DNA of 64,000 nt from Azolla caroliniana (taxonomy: Eukaryota; Polypodiophyta). Shown piece after piece: positions 45,154-57,365 of the stretch. How positions within the stretch are numbered: the first letter of the stretch is position 1; each line of letters begins with the position of its first letter. The stretch lies in NCBI GenBank assembly GCA_043228905.1, contig JBHGNT010000015.1:186001-250000 (forward strand). Reading direction: 5' to 3'. The position numbers and the translations under genes were made by a program. The notes beneath the pieces were generated by a model that did no database searches, had not been told where the DNA came from, and saw only the letters and a list, made by a program, of their open reading frames with translations.

Positions 45154-48100
45154 ATGAAGCGCAGTTCCTTCCTTCATTTTTGTAACTCTCTGTTGGAACA
45201 GAGGTGCCGCCGCCGCGTCTTTCCTACTACCGATTCCTTCTTCTCTTCTTTATGTACTTCGTCCCTGCCTGACATGGCTAGTCGTGTTGCTGTATCTCGC
45301 CGCCTCCTCCGGCCTCTCATCTATCCCCGCTCCCCCATTCAAGTAAGAATCATCCCTTCTTCTTCTTCTTCTTCTTCTTCTTCTTCTATTCCTACAGTTT
45401 CTGCTTGCTTACGCTGCGTCGTAGTCACGATGATATCTTGTTCATAGCGATGTTTGCAGTGCACGTATAATGAGGCTTGCAGCGTACTCTATTTTGAATT
45501 TCTGATCCATATATATATATATACACACACATAGAGTAGATTATATCTTAACTATATTTATTGCGTCTCTACCCGCGATAGTAAGTTCCGGAGTACTGGG
45601 ATTATTAATCATTTCAGGGGATGCATGGTGAGCAAGCTTGTGCAGCAAGCGAGCATGAACGAAACTCTACTGATTGTTTGAATCCCCCCTGTGGAAATAC
45701 GGGCCCACAGAATGAGAGTAAAATGAAAGAACTAAAGTTTTTCAATAATAAGTTTGGCGTGTGCCTGAAGGAAAACCGTGAAAGAACAAGAATTATAGAC
45801 CAAGGCACCGATGCAAGAAAGAAGCTCGTGAATGAGGGAGACGACTTAGGAATGCAGCCTATGGATCACACTTCTACATTATCCGAAGGAGAAGTGGAGA
45901 ATCTAGAGCAGAAAGATTTGTCTTTGACAAGGATGATTAACCCTACAGATCAAGCTTCTACTTCATCTTATCCACAATCTCCCTACAGAGAAGTGAATTC
46001 CTCTGAGCAGAAAGCCATAAATCTAGAAGAGAAGGAGAAGAAAGTCCTGGAAAAGTCAGTTTTTGAAATTGACAATGGTGTATTTACTAGTACACAGGTG
46101 ATTCATTACTGGCATAACAGTGCCCTTGCATTTCTAGTTTTCCTTTTGCGCCAAGTTCTATATTTTGATGTATTGTTTACAGACTACCACATCTTTCCAT
46201 TGCAACCTGAAAGGCAAAATAAATACTTCCACAGAGGATCCAAAGGCGGGCAAGGATGAGCTTGAAGACCAAATATTGGTAACTAAGGTATTGGTTTGTC
46301 TAGTGTTCCAGTATTCTTGCACTTGTTTATCAGATTCACCCATTTTTTGCATATTTTCTTCATATGGTAATTATGATGAACTTATGGTCTCATGAATATG
46401 GGTTCGCGAGAAACCCTCACGAATGTTTTTGTTGCTTGATGAATGGGCAATATAGAAGGCTCAATCTCAGTATCCTAATTTATGTATATTTAAGAGCTTA
46501 AGATTATAACATAACACGTGGTAGCCAATGGACCAGGTCAATAATGCGAATGCACACAAATGAAGCAATTAGACAAGTAATGAATGTGTTTATGATCCGC
46601 GAAAAGCTGAATCAATTGTCGAGCTCATCTAGTTTAATACAACAAAAGATCACTAAGATGCTAGCTGATAAGGTTGTGTTGTTATAGAAGGTACCATAAA
46701 CTTTGCATAGGAACAATATGCGAATCAAAAGGTTAGAAGTTACTATTGTGTGTTAAAAAGTGGTGTGCATGTAGCTCAAAGACTAGAACATTGGTAAAAA
46801 TATGTTGAAACTCATCAATGTTTGAACCTAGTAATACTTATGAGTAGAATATGTTCCAAAGAACATAAATAGCCTAAATACATTGGAAATGTTTTTGAGT
46901 CATAAACGAATTGAATAATTTGTAACAAGTAGTCATGTCATTCTATGATCAATCATTGAAGAGGCACATCGATCTCTACTCATATAGAACATAGATGAAT
47001 CATATATGTCTATTGAATTTCTATTATATACTTAAATCAACCTCAAAATACCTTCAGTAGTTCATAATTATCTGTAAGTGATGCATACACCACAAAGAGT
47101 TTTTAAGGTATGTTTGTGGGCTCGTTAAGCTAAAGTATGTAGAAAGGTGTAAGCAAAATTGAATTCATCAATATTTGCTTAAGTGTTACATATGTCTATG
47201 TGTCTTGCATTATCAGGTGGGGACAACATTCAACGTAAGCTCAGCTCCTCATCGGATAAGTATATAATTAAGCCAAAACAGACTCTTGCAATGCATGCAT
47301 TAATTTTTCTTGTGTTTTTTAAGTCATCTTGTGGGGATATTTAGTTATTGAGTTTACACATGCATGAGCTAAAAAGATTTTATTCTGTTGACAATAATAG
47401 AATTTCTTACCAAATTTCCAAGGGTATATTCACATCAGATTAATACATGAGCATACATATCTCTATGTTACCTCTTAGATTCTATTCAACCATATTGATC
47501 TAGTGTCTCACAACTCTGAATAGTAGAGCATAATAAGATGACTTGCCTGTCTAACTAAAAGATCAGATAGCAGTAGCAACTATTGAACACCAAGGTGAAG
47601 GGCAATGAGTATCATGAACAGGTAATTGCAAGCTTTAGCATCAATGACTAGCACATGCATCCAGCTGTTGATATTAATAATAAGTGTAAACATATGTGCC
47701 GATCATCTTGCAGTAGAGATGTGCTAGTAATGATCAATTTTAACCTCAGAACTGGGAGATATCTACTGGCAATTGTCAATTAAATGTATGTGTGAAGATC
47801 ACTAGTCATCAGGCAGAACCAAGCTGACTGCACACTGAAGCACGCTGGCCATGTGTGGCAAATACTGATTTGCTCAATCTTTTTTCTTGTAATTGAATTA
47901 TCCTAGCTGTAAGCTATTACACTATCCACACAAGTCCTTGGGTTTAAACTTCAAAGTTCAAATTTCACACATCCTTATATTTCTTCCTGATTTTCTAGAT
48001 TCAACTATAGACCGTAGGGGTTGAATGAATGACCTTCTAGCTCTGCTGGACAACGTTTCAAATTGGGCTACAACTGTCAGGCCCAAGAACTCTCTCGCTC

Positions 48101-49512
48101 TCTCTATTCATGCGCTCTGAGAATTTACAATCCGTGGTCTCATTGGAATTGCTTCAAATGTTACAGATATCAAGAACCAAGTGCTCAATTTGTATCCACT
48201 TTTTAGGAAAACCCACAAATTATTATCATTTTTAGGTATAAACTTTTGTTTAATATGCTATACCTTGGTTTGAGCCCTGGTTAAAACGTGCTAGAAAGTT
48301 AAAGTGGGTTACAAAGTTAAAAGTGATATGGAAATTATTGGATTTGAAAGGAGGATGGAAACTTCTAGAAGCTAGACGGAACTATCATTATTTTTGACCC
48401 TGCTATCCTCTCTACAGGAGTTCTGTATGCCCTGAAACTTTTAAACCTTAGCAATGGCATTTTGAGATTGATAACAAGTTCCCAAATGCATTCACTAATG
48501 TAGCTGCCTCCTTTCAATTTTCAAATAAACAAGTTATTCAAGTTCCCCATGGGGGATAACAGAAATGATTGAAATGACCAAATTATCTTTCCTATTGTAC
48601 ATCTAACCTCATCTGAAGGTTTTCCTGCCATGCCCTTGGCCCTATATAGCTCATAGATTGCAATCTGTCTCCCATGGACATTAAAAGATATCTATCTACC
48701 TATCCCACCTGTAATATGATTGTGTCACTAAGAAAAGATGTATTGACCTAAACAAATGTGGATTTCATCTGATGTATAATTTTTACATCCATTTCTAGCG
48801 TGACATGCTTTCGACGTCTCAATTTTTAATCATAATGTGTTGATTTTATGATGTGCAGCTGCGTCCACCTATGGAAATATATATAATTTTGGATTTGAAT
48901 GGGGTACTCATTAAAAGATGGGATAAAAATCCCTTGTTACCTGGCATTTTTAGAAAGACAAAGAAATGGATTCAGCTTCGGCCCGGGTGTATCGAATTCT
49001 TGGAGAAAGCATTCTCCTTTTTCCAGGTGGGCATTTGGTCAACAATGACAACTATAAATGTTCAAAGCATTTGTGCTCTTATAGAGCAAGAAGCACATAA
49101 AAGTCTGCCCTTTTTCATGATATGGGGCCAAGATTCATGCTATCAACATAGTGGCCTACATAGGCCTGATAAAGCTCATGTTGCGGCTGATTTCAAGCCC
49201 ATGTCACTGGTTTGGAAGAAATTTCCTCATCTAGGTTCCCATAATACTATTTTAGTGGATGACTCTCCATATAAGGCCTGCATGAATAATCCACACAATT
49301 GTATTTTTCCGGATGCCTTTGATGGCTGCATGGAGGACACATTCTTGACTGATGTGTTGTGGCCATATCTCGAGAGCATGCGGATGTCTTATGATATACA
49401 ATCTTTCATTTCAAATAACCGGCTAGGCCAACAACCAATAACAGTTGGCCATGAGTTGTATAACCATGTTAGGCGTGTAATGGAAAGAAATTGGATTAAG
49501 TTAGATATCTGA
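45154..49512 (+). CDS. FCP1/NIF-type HAD-domain protein, multi-exon
   Basis: Likely exons are 45154 (or ATG 45274)-45342, 45618-46097, 46183-46278 and 48859-49512, all in phase 0; others may lie in the 2.6-kb gap. The first exon has a basic Arg/Leu-rich start (MASRVAVSRRLLRPLI) that could be an organelle presequence. The second is Lys/Glu-rich and low complexity. The last exon is the recognisable domain: IILDLNGVLIKR (motif I), WSTMT (motif II), a Lys-containing middle and ILVDDSPYKA (motif III), as in FCP1/SCP/TIM50-type HAD proteins. Motif I reads DLN rather than DxD, so the second catalytic Asp is Asn. Plant relatives with DLNG or DVNG exist from general knowledge. Phosphatase activity is doubtful. 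Linking exons 1-3 to the last exon is inference from phase and order. Confidence 0.7.
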
Positions 49513-51390
49513 AGGAAGAGGCACATATTTGGTGCCATAATTGGAGAGGATTACCTTTCAACATTATACAGCTTACAACAATCTTATGCATTACAAACTA
49601 AATACTTTTGCACATCACATTTTAGAGGAGAAGGTCACTTTACTGCTATTTCTCTTTCGGATTTCATTATTGGAAGGGTTTCACAATGCTTGCTGCCGCA
49701 CCAAATTTCAGGATAGCCGAGAGGCCTTTGAATGAATAAAAATGTATGAAGGTTAAATTGGTGGTTACTAGAGCTGGTGAAACCAAAAGAATCATTGCCT
49801 CTGAAGATGTGGATTATCCCAATGTTAGGTCAAATGCCCTTAATGTTTTGGTTATTTGTGGAATACAAAGATACCCTGCTATAAATTAACCATGATTAAT
49901 TACGCAATTGAGCTGAAATTGAAGGGTTGCTATGAATTGCAATTTTATAAAGTTGTTTGGTGTCAAGCTTGGATGAAAATTACTTGGTAAACACAATGGC
50001 AATGACAAAGCCAGTTTTAAATCAATAAAAGGTATTATGAAAAGCTTTACAAACTTCTTTATCACACAAGGTAAATATGGGTATACCTAGTGTCGCATGA
50101 TATGAATGTGTTAATATAATTTGCCATGATGAATTTTGGAATAAAGAACTTTAACTTTTAAGTCCCTTCAAAAGATTGCTTTGTATGGTGATGAAATTGA
50201 TATTTTGATTGCGTGTCATTCATTGAAGTGGGAGCATGGAGTTTTTATGAACATAGGCTATTCTTAAGGCTGTGAGGGGGATCCAAAATGAAGGAAATAG
50301 TAAAAATGGAACCTTGCAAAAATTATTGTACTAATTAGGAATTACAATACCTATAATTGAACTACAAACATATCACGCGATTGAAACAATACTTTTATGT
50401 TTGACCTAATACTTTGACAACCTAGTAATGGTGGTAATTAGACTACGGGTAAAGATAGGATTGGTTAAACATGACAAATGAGTTGCATTGTTTAGTGCAT
50501 TAGAAATAGATATTCTAAAGATAGAATTAGACTTGACGCGTGACTCTAGAGTCAACGCCAATGGTGTAGACAAAATTGAGTCATAAATGCTCTCGACTAT
50601 CATCATATTGGAGGGAGTAAATAGGAGGAAGATAAGGGTGCTCTTTTAGCTTCTTATCTTGTGTGTCTTGTTAATAACCAACTTAATATCATATCATATA
50701 GTTACGCTAATGTCATGGAGGTGTATAGAGATAGTTGTATCAAGTTGTTGGATGCAAAAGGATATACTTAACCACGCTTAGAGCACTTGCACTTGTACAT
50801 GTTCTTGCGCTTGCACGCACCCATCCAGGCGCGCGCGCGCACCCACCCACACACAGTGATGGGCTTTTTCGCCGCCATGTGCTCAATATAGAGCTCCTAA
50901 ATTGCAATGCACAATAGAGGGCCATATCTTTTTCGTCACCAGAATATCAAAGAAATGATAGATTCTCTTTAGCCTGAGAAATATATCGAAGGAGCAATGT
51001 GGCATGTGGTGTTATTATGGTAGGCCTCATAGGGAGGAGGGGTTCATAATAATTTTTTGTTGGTTGGAGGTTCGCCGAAGACGTAATGAGCCCGATAGAT
51101 ACATATGTACATATTGTTGCCCACTAACGCTACATCTCTACATATACACACTAGTAGAAGTAGTGGTATGTGTGTACATAGTTGATTGCTATATGTACAT
51201 ATATGTACATATCGAATCAAGAGCTTCCTCCAATCTGATATGCACATAGTTAGTTAGTTGGCTTAGGGCTATATATCATATGTCCGTCTGTCCATAAACT
51301 CAAAAGCTTCTTCTTTCCTCCCAACTTCTAGCTACGGCTCTGTAGCCGCAGCCACCGACGAAGAAGAAGACACATACTCCCCCCCCCAAA
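49513..51390. other. Intergenic DNA, no gene seen
   Basis: It holds the 3' flank of the FCP1-like gene, a GC/CA-rich simple tract at about 50828-50858 and AT-rich DNA. No RNA gene or coding exon is supported. Confidence 0.45.
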
Positions 51391-51391
51391 A

Positions 51392-51426
<35 letters not shown>

Positions 51427-51427
51427 A
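51391..51427. repeat. (AAAT)n microsatellite upstream of DOHH
   Basis: About nine copies of AAAT, preceded by a C9 run near 51380. It lies about 75 bp before the DOHH start codon, in the probable 5' UTR or promoter. Confidence 0.9.
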
Positions 51428-51501
51428 ATCTTTTTCTCTCCCCTGTAGGCTGTGTGACCTTCTTCCCCGTGCTGAGATTAATCTTAAGAGTTTTAACAAA
51501 A

Positions 51502-54500
51502 ATGGAAGAGAACTGCTTCTGCCCACCTGCCCTTGTATCGGAACAGTTCTTAGTGGAGCAATTGCTGGATACCAAGTTGCGCATTTCTGATCGATTCCGA
51601 GCGCTGTTCTCCCTTCGGAATTTGAAAGGCCAAGGTCCCCGTGAAGCCTTGATTTCTGGTATCCCTCTCTCTCTCCCTCTCTCGCCAAGTTGTTTAAAGT
51701 CTTTTTTCATGCTTCCGTACGTGTGATTTAAGAGTAAGAAGTCTCTGCCATGTCTAACCAAAATATGAAACATCCCGCACACTGAACATAATCGAACATT
51801 TCCCACTACATAACATCCATGGTGGGTGGACTATTTTGGACAAAGAACACACAGCATGGTTCAGCCACTCAGCTTGGTGACGTATAAGTGTTATACGTAT
51901 GGAAGACCAAGATTCACCTGTCAAGTTTTTCAGGAAATAGCGGTATCTTAGAGTGCCCGGGACCTATCTCCCTCTCCCTACCAAGAAATCATGGTCGACT
52001 CGACTCGACGGAAGAAGTGAAAACATGGAACACAACAAAAATCATGGTCGACTAGATGGAAGAAGTGAAAACAAGGAACACAACAATATTCGTCGTTTGA
52101 GTTTGATTAAAATCTGGATATTTATAAGAGCATCAGATAATCAAATTTCTGTGTTTCTTACAGACCTATCTCCTTCCCTAGGAAATGGCAGTTGAACGCA
52201 AAAGTGATAAACGTGGAACGGAACAACATTCGACTTTTTAGTTTGATGAATTCTAGACATCATATTGCAGAGTGTCTCTTATCAGATTATCACATTTTTC
52301 TGCCTGTTTAGGGACATACCTCCATACCTAGACTTGGTAGATCAAGAGAGAAGTCATGCTTCTCAGTGTAAACCACTGAATAAAACAAGGTTCAACTGTT
52401 CAGTTTGGTGAAACCTAGATATCGTCTAGTGTCCATTATCAAATTGTTATGTTTCATGCCACTTTTTCAGTCTACCTTGATGTGTTAATTTGAAAGGAAA
52501 ATGCTACTGTTAAGCTTCTAGGGGACATCCTTGGAATTGATAAGCAGGTTCAATTGTTCAGTTTGATGAAACCGTACGTTTATGTTTAATGCAGCAAGAT
52601 AATTTCGTTTCAAGTAATATTGGGTGAAATGTTTTTAAACACATCCTGATTCCTTGATGTCGTGGAATGAATTGTTCATTGAAGAATGTAAAAATCCCTC
52701 TGTCTTGCTTGATAGTGACCTGAGAGGCTCATCCTAGTTTTCATACGAGCATCACTTAGTGAGAAGGACTCTGCATTATGATCTCAAGCCTCATTATACT
52801 TTAGCCAAATAGGATGCGTACTTAAGGAACACGTTTTATTCAGTTGCATTAATTTACCCGTGGTTCCATAACTAATGTATATGTTCATATATCTGTTAGT
52901 AAGCTGAATAGACAAGGAATTAATTTAGTTGTAAAATAAAGTTGATGGCGTTTGATTTTCTAGCCCATGATGAGGTGAACAAATTCCAACCATAGAGAGA
53001 ATAGAATATTCAATACATGATTTGGCTAGATAAGATACTCTATACGTATGTCTTTCTCTGTATATAGGATACATACACTTGTGTTTCTGCCTGGTGAGTG
53101 TCTCATTGACGAATTTGCAGCAAGTTTTCCATCATTGATATCAACAACATAAGAAGCTTATCTAGACCTGTTAATGAAAGCAGAAAGGCAGAGGTATATG
53201 CACATTGCACATGCATGAAATATGTGGTAGATCAAGGCTAGCTAAGCCCTTATTCATCGGGCACCGTTCCAGTATTTCATTGTTAACTGCCCTTCTGACA
53301 CATTTGTATAAAAAATTCATCTCTATTTGTCTACAAAGAAGGTGCCAAATTTTTTTATAATGCATCACTTGATGTTTAAAATATTCTTTATTAGAATGCA
53401 TGAGCTGTTTTTTTTACTGCAGCTACAAGGGATTCATCAAACTTACTGGCACATGAAGCTGCTTTTGCACTTGGTCAAATGCAGGATGTTAATGCTGTTC
53501 CAGCTCTAAAACATATACTAGAAAACTTGACTACATATCATCCTATTGTTCGACATGAGGTGATATCTCTAAAATCTGTTTGATCTTGGAGTTATTATGT
53601 CCGTAAAATTGAATGATATGTTAAAATATCCTCAGCTAATTTCTGTCGCTCTAATATATCAGTCCAAGGTTTAGTTTTATGACACCACCATTTGATTATA
53701 TTATATCCAAGCAAAGTTCAAAGTTTTTAACATTGAAGATAATGTGACGGTTCTAACAATGTATATCTATCATGCAGGCTGCAGAAGCTCTTGGTGCAAT
53801 TGGAAAAAATGATTGTGTAGACATACTGCGGAGAGCATTAGAGGTAGATCCGGCTCAGGAGGTGAGGGAGACTTGTGAGTTGGCATTGAAGAAACTGGAA
53901 CAAGGACTTGAAGCTAATGCAGCCCAAGAGTCACGGTTTTTTACAGTAGATCCAGCTATGCCTGCACCAACAAGCACATCAGTGGCAGATCTGAGGTATC
54001 ATCGTGTGGCATTTAATCTTTTCTGATGGGTAATGATTCTAGTTTCCTATGCTTATATGTATTTCATCTGGAAGGAAGACCCTGCTTGATGAGAAAGAAG
54101 ACATGTATGAACGCTATGCTGCTTTATTTTCATTAAGAAATCGTGGAGGAAAAGAAGCTGTCAGAGCCATTATCAGTGCCTTAGGATGCCAGAGTGCACT
54201 CTTAAAACACGAGGTAATGTAAATAGTGAAAGCAATCATAACTTAAATGGTAGTGAAGGCAGTTCTGAATATTCGATGTCATCCTTGGTTCTGTTGCAAA
54301 TGTGGTTACTAGTGTTCTCTGTATTTGATGTAGATTGTATGTCAAAATCCTACATTCTCACTTGAGGGAGTTCAAAGTTATATTGCAAAATGATTGGTTT
54401 GTGGTTGCTCATCGTTTATGTTTGTTTCTGTCTGTGCACTATGATGTAGCCAAGAGTCATTGACAAAATATAGCCTTATGGATGGTTACTTTTCTTGATG

Positions 54501-55751
54501 CATTGACGAAATTGCAGTTTAATCTAGTGCTTTTTGGCTTTGTATTTCCTTTAATGTGGTCAAAGAATGGTCTTAGTAGGTGGTGTTCTTTGTTGGAAAA
54601 TCAAGCTCACAAGCTACGTTATTCTATAGAAAAATATTTCCCTTTTTCTTAACTGGTTTGCAAGGTTTCAAGAGTATGATCCACTTACAATTTTGCTGAA
54701 AATAATAAGTGCACTGCACAAAATCCTAGTGTGATATATATATATATATATATATCCTATGGTCTCTTTGCGGGTGATGACTCGGAGAAATTGTTTTTGG
54801 GTTTATTAAAATTTTAATATGCATAATATTCATTTCTAACTCTAGATTCACCTTTATGTTTTTAAAATTCTCTACACTCACATTTATGTTTTATGAACAT
54901 CAATTATCTCAGATTTTGGTCTCTTTTGTCTAGTCTAATGTCTATAGTATATGGTAATATGATATACTCATTATTTCAGGTAGCATATGTATTGGGTCAA
55001 CTTCAGGATAAAGAAGCAACCAGCGCCCTTACATCTACTCTGAAGAATATTAATGAACATCCGATGGTTCGACATGAAGCAGCTGAAGCATTAGGATCAA
55101 TTGCAGGTGAGGTTTGATTTCGGGCTAAGGAAATACGAGTCTTTATGTAGAAGGGCTATATTTGATAAAATTATTGCTAGCCATGGGTATCTGTGTAGTA
55201 TTTCTTAATATCCTTTTCAGTGAGATTTTGATTACCAAATATCTGCAGAAGGACTTCCTTAGGCACTTCACATTTTGAGTTCATGTCAAGTTCTTGAACT
55301 CATGAACTCGTCTCTAGGAGGGGAGTAATGATATATTCTATAAACATACAAGAAACAACATTCCAACAAGAATTATTATTCGATTTATCCATCTTGATTT
55401 ACTACGATAAATGTATTTAAATAAAAAATGCTTCCATATTTCTAAAAACACATCCGTAGGACAGTATGATTTCTGACCCAGTTATCGTGCAGATAGTGAA
55501 AGTCTTGCACTCTTGAGGCAACTTCAAAGTGATGTTGAACCCATTGTAGCTCAAAGTTGTGAGGTAGCATTGAGTATGTTGGATTTTGAACAAAATGGGA
55601 AGTCATTTGAGGTAACTTGCTGTAAACCATGCTCAAAATATTTGTACGTGAATATTGTATAGATATTTGCCTGTGCAGTATCCTGCGTTTACATATGATT
55701 CTGTTTTTTGAATTGCAGTATTTGTATCTGGAGAGGCCAAATGGTCATTAG
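51502..55751 (+). CDS. DOHH: Deoxyhypusine hydroxylase, seven exons
   Basis: Exons are 51502-51658, 53423-53559, 53778-53995, 54075-54213, 54980-55106, 55493-55611 and 55719-55751. All junctions are GT-AG with consistent phases, giving 309 residues. The enzyme completes hypusine synthesis on eIF5A by hydroxylating deoxyhypusine. It is a HEAT-like repeat protein with two halves, each carrying two His-Glu pairs that bind the di-iron centre. All four are visible: [46 protein letters not shown] and [15 protein letters not shown]. Two introns fall directly after the Glu of the second and third pairs. Length matches the family (about 300). The N-terminus ([15 protein letters not shown]) and the mid repeat ([15 protein letters not shown]) show the internal duplication. 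No defect is seen. Confidence 0.96.
51840..52600. repeat. Diverged tandem repeats in DOHH intron 1
   Basis: A core like GTTCAACTGTTCAGTTTGGTG recurs at about 51870, 52100, 52240, 52402 and 52560, with flanking similarity (CTAGA...ATC, GTGTC...TTATCA, GACCTATCTCC). Spacing is about 140-160 bp apart from the first interval. A closer duplication of about 48 bp (GGTCGACT...GGAAGAAGTGAAAACA) lies at about 51985-52083. Confidence 0.6.
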
Positions 55752-56253
55752 CAATTTCAGGACTTCATAGTCGAAAATTCTGCAATATGAGGTTTTGAGA
55801 TATATGTTAAAATACTTGAAATACTATCACATTTTATCCTCAAAAGGTGTGAATTGAGAGCAGGACACTATGGTAGATGAATGATTAGCCATTCAAGGAT
55901 CTCCAGTCCTACTATTCGAATCAAATTAGTTAAATTTATTATCTTGTAGGTCTCTTTGAGATCTAAGTGGGCTTGCTGATTGTCAGCTATTAACAAGTTT
56001 ATATTATTCAATAAGAAGAAAAATATTATTTTGCATTCCTCAAACCTGTACCAACAGTTACCATTATTTTATATTTCTATTTGTGAACCAATGTTTGTTA
56101 TATCATATCTGTAACCTGTTTATCTTGTATGTACTTTATAGCATCATTGTTTGTGTGACTACTATTTGTTTACTAGCATCAACAATCTTTGAATGTTTGC
56201 CATTGACATCAAAGAGGTTTTAATGAAATCCATGATACAAAAGAGGAAATCAC
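55752..56253. other. DOHH 3' flank
   Basis: AT-rich sequence, likely 3' UTR and downstream DNA. No other gene is seen. Confidence 0.5.
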
Positions 56254-56460
56254 GGTTGGGGGGAGGGTTGTGTATTGGGGTCCTTGAACCTTGCCACAGT
56301 TCGTGATTGCGTCACATTTCATTACTCAAGAACCTCGCTATGGTCCCCGAATCAAGGTTGGGGGAAGAGTCGTGTCTTGGGGTCCTTGAACCTTGGCACA
56401 GTTCGTGATTGCGTCATGTTCCACAACTCAAGAACGTTGCTGAAATCTCCCACAAAAGAT
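56254..56460. repeat. Direct duplication of about 102 bp
   Basis: Two copies starting GGTTGGGGG at 56254 and 56356 share TGGGGTCCTTGAACCTTG and CACAGTTCGTGATTGCGTCA. They lie next to the broken end of the Gypsy-3 fragment. Function unknown. Confidence 0.75.
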
Positions 56461-56517
56461 GCACTCACATTTTTCAGGATGTTAGTATGGGCCCGTCAAG
56501 TTAGGTTTGAAGCAATA

Positions 56518-56841
56518 GCTGCTCCGGTAGTTCGTGTGCACGCTGTATCCCCCTTCGGAATCCGATTCGTAGGCTGAAAAGGCTTCTGCCTCGTTTTCTC
56601 CGCTTGCCAGCGCCTCGAGGAGGCGTTCGGTTTCCCGGAGACTACTTAGTCTGCTTCCGTCGTCCTGGTCGCGAGTTTGCTGTAATCGAAGAGATTCCTC
56701 CGCGACTCTCCGGATCTCGTTGGAGAACGAACGATCCGAGCGAATTTCGTGCGCTGCTTGCTGGAAAGTCTCACGCCGTCTTTGCCGTTCGGCGAGGCGT
56801 CGAGCTCGGTCTGTAACCAGGTCGTGCGTTGGTCTCGTCAT
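56518..56841 (-). pseudogene. Gypsy-3 gag, N-terminal fragment
   Basis: It starts MTRPTHDLVTDRARRLAERQ and follows Gypsy-2 gag for 108 codons to SVHTNYRSS, where similarity ends abruptly and host-like sequence begins. No stop lies within the fragment. Confidence 0.88.
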
Positions 56842-56894
56842 CCATTATGCCGTCGTTCGCTGCGAGAAAGCAGGAATCGTGGTCGCCAAAACTG

Positions 56895-57313
56895 TGTTAT
56901 TCTCTGACCGGACAAGGCCTAACACAAGGTGTCACGGAGACACTTCACCAAAGGGTGGTTACGGCATAGGATTAAGATTCAACGATTACACCGACTTACG
57001 TAGGTTACACAATTAGATCGCTTTTGTTAATGACACGCGTAAGATATAACAGTAATTAAAGAACGGAAACCAAGACAGAAGTATAAACACCATAAGCTCT
57101 ATTAATTATCCGCTGTGATTACAATGGGGTCCGGGCCTTTAAATAGGTTTCCGGCCCGTAGTACAAAACGGTGCCTCTCGCACCTATTCGGGATCCGTCC
57201 GGATCTGGAACGGCATACCGTTTCCAGTCCGTCCGTCCACACTATGCTTATTTACAACCATACTTAATTAATTCCTTCACTCCGTATTTTGGACTCCTTG
57301 CCGGCCGGTAACA
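56895..57313 (-). repeat. Gypsy-3 LTR
   Basis: 419 bp; on the minus strand it starts TGTTACCGGCCGG and ends GAGAATAACA. It has CCTATTTAAAGG as TATA-like box and the hairpin GTGTC-TCCGT-GACAC. The primer-site block TGGCGACCACGATT follows it. Confidence 0.9.
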
Positions 57314-57353
57314 CATGGCACGCCCGTGGGACAGTACCTTGTACGTCGAACCC
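57314..57353 (-). other. Gypsy-3 3' LTR-proximal hairpin block
   Basis: Minus strand: GTAC-AAG-GTAC, then TCCCACGGGCGTGCCATG directly against the LTR, as in Gypsy-2. Confidence 0.7.
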
Positions 57354-57365
57354 TTCTCGGCCCCT

